Source of the DNA: Nansenia antarctica
Lineage: Eukaryota; Chordata; Actinopteri; Argentiniformes; Microstomatidae
Assembly (NCBI GenBank): GCA_963989245.1
Contig: OZ022348.1
Span: 37,209,745-37,273,744 of the forward strand
Reading direction: 5' to 3'
DNA: 64,000 nucleotides
Shown: positions 1 to 8,068 of the stretch, piece by piece
Position numbering within the stretch: position 1 is the first letter of the stretch
Layout: each line of letters starts with the position of its first letter
Translations under genes and position numbers: made by a program
The notes under the pieces: model-generated
Databases searched by the model: none
What the model was told of the DNA's origin: nothing
Seen by the model: the letters and a program-made list of their open reading frames with translations, nothing else

Positions 1-2632
1 TTCTATCTGTCTAGTCTAGACTCCCTCTCACACCAGAACATTCTATCTGTCTAGTCTAGACTCCCTCTCACACACAGAACATTCTATCTGTCTAGTCTAG
101 ACTCCCTCTCACACACAGAACATTCTATCTGTCTAGTCTAGACTCCCTCTCACACACAGAATATTCTATCTGTCTAGTCTAGACTCCCTCTCACACAGAC
201 ATGCTGTGATGTCATAGACCAGAACATTCTATCTGTCTAGTCTAGACTCCCTCTCACCCCAGAACATTCTATCTGTCTAGTCTAGACTCCCTCTCACACC
301 AGAACATTCTATCTGTCTAGTCTAGACTCCCTCTCACACACAGAACATTCTATCTGTCTAGTCTAGACTCCCTCTCACACACAGAACATTCTATCTGTCT
401 AGTCTAGACTCCCTCTCACACAGACATAATGTGATGTCATAGACCAGAACATTCTATCTGTCTAGTCTAGACTCCCTCTCACACAGACATGATGTGATGT
501 CATAGACCAGAACATTCTATCTGTCTAGTCTAGACTCCCTCTCACCCCAGAACATTCTATCTGTCTAGTCTAGACTCCCTCTCACACCAGAACATTCTAT
601 CTGTCTAGTCTAGACTCCCTCTCACACCAGAACATTCTATCTGTCTAGTCTAGACTCCCTCTCACACACAGAACATTCTATCTGTCTAGTCTAGACTCCC
701 TCTCACACACAGAACATTCTATCTGTCTAGTCTAGACTCCCTCTCACACACAGAATATTCTATCTGTCTAGTCTAGACTCCCTCTCACACAGACATGCTG
801 TGATGTCATAGACCAGAACATTCTATCTGTCTAGTCTAGACTCCCTCTCACACAGACATGCTGTGATGTCATAGACCAGAACATTCTATCTGTCTAGTCT
901 AGACTCCCTCTCACCCCAGAACATTCTATCTGTCTAGTCTAGACTCCCTCTCACACCAGAACATTCTATCTGTCTAGTCTAGACTCCCTCTCACTCCAGA
1001 ACATTCTATCTGTCTAGTCTAGACTCCCTCTCACACACAGAACATTCTATCTGTCTAGTCTAGACTCCCTCTCACACACAGAACATTCTATCTGTCTAGT
1101 CTAGACTCCCTCTCACACAGACATAATGTGATGTCATAGACCAGAACATTCTATCTGTCTAGTCTAGACTCCCTCTCACACAGACATGCTGTGATGTCAT
1201 AGACCAGAACATTCTATCTGTCTAGTCTAGACTCCCTCTCACCCCAGAACATTCTATCTGTCTAGTCTAGACTCCCTCTCACACCAGAACATTCTATCTG
1301 TCTAGTCTAGACTCCCTCTCACACCAGAACATTCTATCTGTCTAGTCTAGACTCCCTCTCACACACAGAACATTCTATCTGTCTAGTCTAGACTCCCTCT
1401 CACACAGACATGCTGTGATGTCATAGACCAGAACATTCTATCTGTCTAGTCTAGACTCCCTCTCACCCCAGAACATTCTATCTGTCTAGTCTAGACTCCC
1501 TCTCACACCAGAACATTCTATCTGTCTAGTCTAGACCCCCTCTCACACCAGAACATTCTATCTGTCTAGTCTAGACTCCCTCTCACACACAGAACATTCT
1601 ATCTGTCTAGTCTAGACTCCCTCTCACACAGACATGCTGTGATGTCATAGACCAGAACATTCTATCTGTCTAGTCTAGACTCCCTCTCACACAGACATGC
1701 TGTGATGTCATAGACCAGAACATTCTATCTGTCTAGTCTAGACTCCCTCTCACACAGACATGCTGTGATGTCATAGACCAGAACATTCTATCTGTCTAGT
1801 CTAGACTCCCTCTCACACCAGAACATTATATCTGTCTAGTCTAGACTCCCTCTCACACCAGAACATTCTATCTGTCTAGTCTAGACTCCCTCTCACACAC
1901 AGAACATTCTATCTGTCCAGTCTAGACTCCCTCTCACACACAGAACATTCTATCTGTCTAGTCTAGACTCCCTCTCACACACAGAACATTCTATCTGTCT
2001 AGTCTAGACTCCCTCTCACACACAGAACATTCTATCTGTCTAGTCTAGACTCCCTCTCACACAGACATGCTGTGATGTCATAGACCAGAACATTCTATCT
2101 GTCTAGTCTAGACTCCCTCTCACACAGACATGCTGTGATGTCATAGACCAGAACATTCTATCTGTCTAGTCTAGACTCCCTCTCACACCAGAACATTATA
2201 TCTGTCTAGTCTAGACTCCCTCTCACACCAGAACATTCTATCTGTCTAGTCTAGACTCCCTCTCACACAGACATGCTGTGATGTCATAGACCAGAACATT
2301 CTATCTGTCTAGTCTAGACTCCCTCTCACACAGACATGCTGTGATGTCATAGACCAGAACATTCTATCTGTCTAGTCTAGACTCCCTCTCACACAGACAT
2401 GCTGTGATGTCATAGACCAGAACATTCTATCTGTCTAGTCTAGACTCCCTCTCACACAGTCATGCTGTGATGTCATAGACCAGAACATTCAATCTGTCTA
2501 GTCTAGACTCCCTCTCACACAGACATGCTGTGATGTCATAGACCAGAACATTATATCTGTCTAGTCTAGACTCCCTCTCACACAGACATGCTGTGATGTC
2601 ATAGACCAGAACATTCTATCTGTCTAGTCTAG
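1..2632. repeat. Satellite array, block A (40/41/63-bp monomers)
   Basis: Uninterrupted tandem repeats. The core reads AGAACATTCTATCTGTCTAG followed by TCTAGACTCCCTCTCAC. Spacers ACC or ACAC give 40- and 41-bp monomers. A 23-bp module (ACAGACATGCTGTGATGTCA plus TAG) gives a 63-bp monomer. Rare variants act as landmarks: GACCCCCTC near 1531, TCTGTCCAG near 1914, ACAGTCATG near 2458. The block continues past the left edge of the window and is cut by element E1 at 2632. It has no CpG in the consensus and no coding potential. Confidence 0.97.
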
Positions 2633-3146
2633 TGTTATGACACGGGGGCGAGGGAGCTCAAGGACACGACACCGGAGGCAGAATATAGTGTTAGCCCCGT
2701 AGGGTATTTATTTACAGTGCAGGTGGGTGGAAACACAGATGATGAATCCGGAGGTTTCAGCCTGGCGGGCTGGGGGTTTCAACCTGGCGGGATGGCGGTA
2801 GTGGTTGGCATAGGCTGTGGAGAAACAGGAAAGCAGGGTAAGTCTCCACGGTAGGCCAGTACACAAGATATCAACGAATCACAAGAATAGGCACAAGAGC
2901 AAAGTTCATAACTAATCACAGCGGATACTTGCCAGGTCATTCTTAGGGAAGAACTGACGATGATTGAAGGGAGTCCAGGGTAGATGTAGCCAGAGGGTTG
3001 ATTGGGGAGTGGAGACAGGTGTGTGGGTTTGACTGTGGCTGGATAACCCTCCAATCACCGGGAACGAGCTTCACCTGCGGCGGAGAGCACGCTGTGCTCG
3101 GGTTGTGGGGGCGGGGGAGGGCGTGTGTGACGGCCCAGCCGTAACA
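2633..3146 (-). repeat. E1 3' LTR (514 bp)
   Basis: Same length as 7555-8068 and matches it at every position I compared. It starts TGTTATGACA and ends CCGTAACA on the plus strand. AATAAA on the minus strand (plus TTTATT, 2707-2712) is the likely polyadenylation signal. The last 76 nt of pol (3146-3071) lie inside this LTR. Confidence 0.95.
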
Positions 3147-6100
3147 GGACCCCCCCCCGAGGGGGAGCCTCCTGGCGACCGGCCCGGAGCCTCCGGGTGG
3201 GCCCGATAGAAGTCCCTGAGGAGGACTGGGGACATGATCTGGGACCGGGGAATCCAGCTCCGTTCCTCTGGGCCATATCCTTCCCAGTCCACCAGGTACT
3301 GGAAACCCCGGCCACAGCGACGAGCCCTGAGGAGCCTCCTTACCGCCCACTGGGGGTGGCCATCCACCAACTGAGGAGGGGGCGGTGCAGGGGCTGGTGG
3401 CATCAGGTCGCTGGCGACATGGGGCTTAACCCGGGAGACGTGGAACACCGGGTGGATCCGACGGAGGGAGTGAGGGAGGACCAGCCGGATGGCAGCGGGG
3501 TTGATGACCCGGTCGATGACGTAGGGGCCGATGTACCTCGACGCCAACTTCCGGGAGGGGACATTGAGGGGGAGATCCGCCGTGGAGAGCCAGACCCTCT
3601 GGCCCACCTGGTACACCGGAGCTGGAGTGCGACGACGGTTGGCGCTTCGGGTAGTTCGGGCGGTGGCCCGAAGCAAGGCCGAGCGTACGGAGGTCCAGAC
3701 CCGACGACAGCGAAGGAGGTGTGCCTGGACTGATGGTACCGACGCTTCGCCCTCCTGGGTAGAAAGCAGGGGTGGCTGGTACCCCAAGGAGCACTCGAAG
3801 GGGGACCGGCCGGTGGCTTCATTCACCATGGCGTTCAGGGAGTACTCCACCCAGGGTAGGTCCTTGCTCCAGGAGGATGGATGGAGGGAGGACATGCAGC
3901 GGAGTGCCGACTCCAGGCTCTGGTTGGCTCTCTCCGCCTGCCCATTGGTCTGGGGATGGTAGCCGGAAGAGAGGCTGGTCGTGGCCCCAATCCCCGAACA
4001 GAAGGCCTGCCACACCTTGGATGTGAACTGGGGGCCACGGTCGGAAACCACATCCTGGGGAAGCCCGTAAAGCCGGAAGACGTGGGTGGTGAGTAGCTCC
4101 GCCGTCTCCGCCGAGGTCGGTAGCTTTGCCAGAGCTACCAACCGCACGGACTTGGAGAAGCGGTCCACGATGGTGAGGATGACCGTGTTGCCTAGGGACG
4201 GGGGAAGGCCGGTCACGAAGTCCATGGCGAGGTGGGACCACGGTCGACCGGGCACGGGTAGAGGCCGCAGCAGTCCTGAAGGCGGCCGGTGGGATGCCTT
4301 GCTGCGAGCGCAGGTAGGGCAGGCCGAGACGAACTCCCTGACGTTCGCGGCCATGGTGGACCACCAGAACCGCCGGCGCAGGAAGGACAGTGTGCGTAGG
4401 GCCCCAGGATGGCAGGCGAAGCGGCTGGCGTGGCCCCACTGCATCACCTTGGTTCTGACGGCGTCCGGGACGAAGAGACGGACGGGGGACCCCGGTCGGG
4501 GATCTGGCTGGGTGCGCTGTGCAGCTCTGACCACCGCCTCGATCTCCAGGGTGACCACTCCAACGACCCGGGAGGATGGAACGATGGTGTCAGGAGTGGT
4601 GGGTTCCTCCTCTGCGGCATGGAGCCGAGAAAGGGAGTCAGCCTTGGCGTTCAGGGAGCCCGGACGGAACGTGAGGTGGAAGTTAAACCGCCCGAGGAAC
4701 AGGGCCCAGCGTGCCTGACGGGAGTTCAACCGCCTGGCCGACTTGATGTAGGTTAGGTTCTTGTGGTCCGACCAGACGGTGAAGGGGTGCTCTGCGCCCT
4801 CCAGCCAGTGCCGCCACTCGTGGAACGCCTCCACCACCGCCAGCAGCTCGCGGTTGCCGATGTCGTAGTTGGCCTCGGCGGAGGTATAACGGCGGGAGTA
4901 GAAGGCGCAGGGGTGCACGGTCTGGTCCTCCGATCGCTGAGAGAGCACGCCACCGACGCCCGTGTCTGAGGCGTCCACTTCCACAATGAAGGGCCTAGAG
5001 GGGTCTGGGTTGATTAGGACCGGCGCCGAGGTGAAGAGCCTCTTCAGGTCACTGAAGGCAGCGCTGGCTGCTGGTGTCCACGTGAACTGGCGCAGGGGGG
5101 AGGTGAGGGCAGTGAGGGGGGCGGCTACCCGGCTGAAGTCCCGGATGAATCGCCGGTAGAAGTTGGCAAAGCCGAGAAATGACTGCAGCTGTTTCCGGGT
5201 GGTAGGTTGGCCCCACTCGACGACGGCCCGAGTCTTCTTGGGGTCAGGGCGAGTCAACCCACCCTCCACGATGAGCCCCAGGAATTCCACAGAGTGAGTG
5301 TGGAACGAGCACTTCTCAGCCTTAATAAAAAGGCGATTCTCCAGTAGGCGCTGGAGGACTAGGCGGACATGTTGGACATGCTCCTCAGGGTTCCTGGAGA
5401 ATACTAGGATGTCATCCAGGTAGAGGACGACAAAGATGTCCAGCATGTCCCTGAGGACGTCGTTCATGAGGGCCTGAAAGACGGAGGGGGCGTTAGTGAG
5501 ACCAAAGGGCATGACAAGGTACTCATAGTGGCCACGGGGGGTCTTGAACGCCGTCTTCCACTCGTCACCCTCACGAATCCGGACCAGATGGTAGGCGTTC
5601 CGGAGGTCCAGCTTAGTGAAGATGGTGGCCCCAAGGAGGGGCTCAAAGTTGGAGCTCATGAGGGGGAGAGGATAGGTGTTCCGGACGGTGATGGCATTGA
5701 GCTCACGGTAGTCAATGCATGGCCTGAGGGTTCCATCCTTCTTCTTCACGAAGAAAAACCCCGCTGCCACCGGGGAGTGTGATGGACGGATGAGCCCCTC
5801 AGCCAGACAGTCGGAGATGTAGGTGTCCATGGCTGCCTTCTCCGGGGGGGCAAGGTTGTAGAGGCGACTGACCGGAAGTTTGTTGCCAGGGCGGAGCTCG
5901 ACGGCACAGTCGTAGGGCCGGTGAGGCGGCAGGGTGCGAGCACGCTCCTTGCTGAAGGCCTCTCCGAGGTCGTGGTAGACCTCTGGGATGGAGGAGAGGT
6001 CAGGGGGAGCCGGAGGCGGTCGCAGAGGCGATGTGGGGGTATGGGCGGCACGGAGGCACCGGGCGTAGCATGCGGTACTCCAGCTCAGGATACGTCCCTC

Positions 6101-6466
6101 ACCATAGCTGACATGGGGAATGTGGAGCTCGAGCCACGGTCGTCCCAGGATGAGCGGGGACTGGGGGGTCTTGAGGATGTAAAACCGGATCTCCTCCACA
6201 TGGTTCCCCGAGACGGTCAAGGAGAGGGGTGTAGAGCGGTGGGTGAGAGGCCCCAGGCTGTGTCCGTCTAGGGCTGAGACGGAGAGGGGGGTCTCGAGGG
6301 CAACGAGGGGAACGGCAGCTGAGCGGGCCAGCTGGGCGTCCATAAAGTTCTCGTCTGCTCCCGAGTCAATAATGGCCTCGACCGTGAGGTTCTGCCCCTG
6401 CCAGGAGAGGGTGACAGAGAACCTGGCTGGGCTGGTGGTAGGTGGGGATTGAGAGGCACGGCTCAC
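3071..6466 (-). CDS. pol: E1 Pol: protease, reverse transcriptase, RNase H, integrase, chromodomain
   Basis: A 1131-residue open frame, -1 relative to gag. Its first in-frame start-like codon is GTG (6466-6464), overlapping the gag TGA, so there is probably no independent ATG; translation as a Gag-Pol fusion is expected. Domains: aspartic protease with DSGA at residue 34; RT with LDLRNAY (286), VMPFGL (318) and YLDD (349-352); RNase H with D498, E540, D567 and D610; integrase zinc finger H679/H686/C716/C719 and catalytic D749, D809, E845 (35 residues between the last two); chromodomain about 1040-1090 around the LVDWEGYGPEERSW motif. The final 24 residues and stop are encoded by the 3' LTR. 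No stop interrupts the frame and every catalytic residue checked is present, so the protein could be functional. In chromoviruses the chromodomain is thought to guide integration to heterochromatin; here that is inference from the insertion site. Confidence 0.95.
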   Translation of the reverse strand: MSRASQSPPTTSPARFSVTLSWQGQNLTVEAIIDSGADENFMDAQLARSAAVPLVALETPLSVSALDGHSLGPLTHRSTPLSLTVSGNHVEEIRFYILKTPQSPLILGRPWLELHIPHVSYGEGRILSWSTACYARCLRAAHTPTSPLRPPPAPPDLSSIPEVYHDLGEAFSKERARTLPPHRPYDCAVELRPGNKLPVSRLYNLAPPEKAAMDTYISDCLAEGLIRPSHSPVAAGFFFVKKKDGTLRPCIDYRELNAITVRNTYPLPLMSSNFEPLLGATIFTKLDLRNAYHLVRIREGDEWKTAFKTPRGHYEYLVMPFGLTNAPSVFQALMNDVLRDMLDIFVVLYLDDILVFSRNPEEHVQHVRLVLQRLLENRLFIKAEKCSFHTHSVEFLGLIVEGGLTRPDPKKTRAVVEWGQPTTRKQLQSFLGFANFYRRFIRDFSRVAAPLTALTSPLRQFTWTPAASAAFSDLKRLFTSAPVLINPDPSRPFIVEVDASDTGVGGVLSQRSEDQTVHPCAFYSRRYTSAEANYDIGNRELLAVVEAFHEWRHWLEGAEHPFTVWSDHKNLTYIKSARRLNSRQARWALFLGRFNFHLTFRPGSLNAKADSLSRLHAAEEEPTTPDTIVPSSRVVGVVTLEIEAVVRAAQRTQPDPRPGSPVRLFVPDAVRTKVMQWGHASRFACHPGALRTLSFLRRRFWWSTMAANVREFVSACPTCARSKASHRPPSGLLRPLPVPGRPWSHLAMDFVTGLPPSLGNTVILTIVDRFSKSVRLVALAKLPTSAETAELLTTHVFRLYGLPQDVVSDRGPQFTSKVWQAFCSGIGATTSLSSGYHPQTNGQAERANQSLESALRCMSSLHPSSWSKDLPWVEYSLNAMVNEATGRSPFECSLGYQPPLLSTQEGEASVPSVQAHLLRCRRVWTSVRSALLRATARTTRSANRRRTPAPVYQVGQRVWLSTADLPLNVPSRKLASRYIGPYVIDRVINPAAIRLVLPHSLRRIHPVFHVSRVKPHVASDLMPPAPAPPPPQLVDGHPQWAVRRLLRARRCGRGFQYLVDWEGYGPEERSWIPRSQIMSPVLLRDFYRAHPEAPGRSPGGSPSGGGPVTAGPSHTPSPAPTTRAQRALRRR
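3147..3161 (-). other. E1 polypurine tract (plus-strand primer)
   Basis: Immediately upstream of the 3' LTR in element direction: a run of nine G followed by TCC, seen on the plus strand as GGA then nine C (3150-3158). E2 has the same arrangement (G run then ATAC), supporting its role as the plus-strand DNA primer. Confidence 0.75.
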
Positions 6467-7542
6467 CCGGATTCCCCCTTCGGGTGAGCCTGCCCTTTTG
6501 ATAGGGACGGGCAGGTGTCACGGAGGTGTCCCTTCTCTCCACAGTAGAGGCACAGTCCCTGGGCCCTTCTCCTCTCCTTCTCCGCCGTGGTGAGGCGGGC
6601 TCGACCAAGCTGCATCGGCTCCTCGCCAGTGCATGGGGTGTAGGTCGACTCCCGTGCGGAGGAGGGGTTGGCTGTGACGATAGGGTCCTGGGGGCGTGGC
6701 GAGCTGGTCTGGTAGCGCCCTCTCTCTCTCCGACGCTCCCGGGAGCGCTCGTCAACGTCGATGGCTAGGGCCACTAGTTCGTCCAGGGCGGCGGGTCTGT
6801 CCCGGACGAGCTCGTCCTTGATGGCCTCACTCAGCCCCTGGCGGAAAGCAGATCGCAGTGCCCTGTCATTCCATCCGCTTCCGGCTGCCAGGGTGCGAAA
6901 CTCGGTAGAGTAGGCCGCCGCGGTCCGGTTCCCCTGGTGGAGTGACATCAGTCGCGCCCCGACCTCCTGTCCGGCAGTGGGGTGGTCGAAAACCCTCTTG
7001 AACTCCGTGAGGAAGGTAGCGTAGTCACCGAACAGGTCAGGGCGGGCGCAGAGGGTGGCCTGGACCCAATTCAGGGCGTCGCCGGTGGTGAGGTTGGTGA
7101 TGAACGCCACCCGGGCTGCCGGCGACCAGAACTGGCTGGGCTGATGCGAGAACACCAACTCGCACTGGAGGATGAAGCCTCGGAACTGGGCGAAGGCTCC
7201 GTCGAAGGGGCGGGGGCTGGCTAGGTGGGGCTCCCGTGGCTGTCCAGTAGGTGGTGCCGGTAGCTGGGCAGGGTCAGGGAGAGCAGGGGGGGGGGCAAAG
7301 GCTGCGAGCGCGGCCACCTGTGCTGTAAGCGCTTGGGTCGTAGAGATGAGGTGCTGCATCTGGGTGGCGCGGTGCTCCTGGTTAGCCTCCTGGGTTGTCA
7401 GGCGAGTGTTCAGGGCCTGGCACGCTGTAGCGGCCGCCTGGAGGAGGTGAGTGTGTTCCGCGAGGATCTGGATAGCCGTCGGGCCGGATCCAGGGGTGGG
7501 AGATGGTGTCCGGTCCTTCGTGTCGTCTGAGCCCAATTGCAT
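6463..7542 (-). CDS. gag: E1 Gag (capsid/nucleocapsid)
   Basis: A 359-residue frame starting at ATG 7542-7540, only 12 nt beyond the 5' LTR and directly after the 11-nt primer site. The N-terminal part (about 40-100) is Ala/Gln-rich and may be helical. A capsid-like middle runs from about 110 to 260. A single CCHC zinc knuckle (CX2CX4HX4C, residues 331-344) is near the C-terminus, as expected for the nucleocapsid of Ty3/Gypsy elements. It assembles the particle that packages the element RNA. The stop TGA (6465-6463) overlaps the pol frame, which is open for about 18 codons upstream. No canonical XXXYYYZ heptamer lies in that overlap; AAAAGGG and GGGGGAA are the nearest. Confidence 0.93.
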   Translation of the reverse strand: MQLGSDDTKDRTPSPTPGSGPTAIQILAEHTHLLQAAATACQALNTRLTTQEANQEHRATQMQHLISTTQALTAQVAALAAFAPPPALPDPAQLPAPPTGQPREPHLASPRPFDGAFAQFRGFILQCELVFSHQPSQFWSPAARVAFITNLTTGDALNWVQATLCARPDLFGDYATFLTEFKRVFDHPTAGQEVGARLMSLHQGNRTAAAYSTEFRTLAAGSGWNDRALRSAFRQGLSEAIKDELVRDRPAALDELVALAIDVDERSRERRRERGRYQTSSPRPQDPIVTANPSSARESTYTPCTGEEPMQLGRARLTTAEKERRRAQGLCLYCGEKGHLRDTCPSLSKGQAHPKGESG

Positions 7543-7543
7543 G

Positions 7544-7554
7544 GTCAGTTCTTC
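7544..7554 (-). promoter_or_regulatory. E1 self-priming primer-binding site
   Basis: The 11 nt right after the 5' LTR reads GAAGAACTGAC in element direction. It is the exact reverse complement of GTCAGTTCTTC inside the LTR (plus-strand 7870-7880 in the 5' LTR, 2948-2958 in the 3' LTR). No tRNA-type TGG... sequence is present and the gag ATG follows after one base. Tf1 and vertebrate sushi elements are described as priming with the folded-back 5' end of their own mRNA; this fits exactly. Confidence 0.85.
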
Positions 7555-8068
7555 TGTTATGACACGGGGGCGAGGGAGCTCAAGGACACGACACCGGAGG
7601 CAGAATATAGTGTTAGCCCCGTAGGGTATTTATTTACAGTGCAGGTGGGTGGAAACACAGATGATGAATCCGGAGGTTTCAGCCTGGCGGGCTGGGGGTT
7701 TCAACCTGGCGGGATGGCGGTAGTGGTTGGCATAGGCTGTGGAGAAACAGGAAAGCAGGGTAAGTCTCCACGGTAGGCCAGTACACAAGATATCAACGAA
7801 TCACAAGAATAGGCACAAGAGCAAAGTTCATAACTAATCACAGCGGATACTTGCCAGGTCATTCTTAGGGAAGAACTGACGATGATTGAAGGGAGTCCAG
7901 GGTAGATGTAGCCAGAGGGTTGATTGGGGAGTGGAGACAGGTGTGTGGGTTTGACTGTGGCTGGATAACCCTCCAATCACCGGGAACGAGCTTCACCTGC
8001 GGCGGAGAGCACGCTGTGCTCGGGTTGTGGGGGCGGGGGAGGGCGTGTGTGACGGCCCAGCCGTAACA
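7555..8068 (-). repeat. E1 5' LTR (514 bp) with promoter
   Basis: Upstream LTR in element direction, TGTTACGGCT...CATAACA. I find no difference from the 3' LTR, so the insertion is recent. It contains AATAAA on the minus strand (plus 7629-7634). Confidence 0.95.
7870..7910 (-). promoter_or_regulatory. Predicted E1 transcription start and core promoter
   Basis: If priming is by self-annealing, the mRNA should start at GTCAGTTCTTC, that is at plus-strand 7880 reading leftwards. About 30 bp upstream (7910-7903) the minus strand reads TACATCTA, a weak TATA-like sequence. The start is inferred from the primer match, not measured. Confidence 0.5.

Larger units (their letters stand above)
2633..8068 (-). 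mobile_element. E1: full-length Tf1/sushi-type chromovirus (Ty3/Gypsy LTR retrotransposon)
   Basis: A 5436-bp element on the minus strand with two 514-bp LTRs that I read as identical, each TG...CA when read on either strand. It is flanked by the direct repeat GTCTAG (2627-2632 and 8069-8074), a 6-bp target duplication of satellite sequence. Order in element direction: 5' LTR 8068-7555, primer site 7554-7544, gag 7542-6463, pol 6466-3071, polypurine tract 3161-3147, 3' LTR 3146-2633. Gag and pol frames are open throughout. The integrase is followed by a chromodomain, which places it among chromoviruses. The empty site can be seen in related satellite copies near 14467 and 20178, so the insertion is younger than that amplification. 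Confidence 0.95.

Noticed and set aside
1..2632. CRISPR-like array of direct repeats
   Set aside because: The intervals between cores are not unique spacers; they are a few repeated variants. The context is eukaryotic and no cas genes are present.
2779..3350. Open frames inside the E1 LTRs (91, 135 and 86 residues)
   Set aside because: The 91-residue frame is identical in both LTRs, overlaps regulatory sequence and has no recognisable domain.
3197..5782. Several plus-strand open frames opposite E1 pol
   Set aside because: They are antisense shadows of a GC-rich pol gene; none has motifs.
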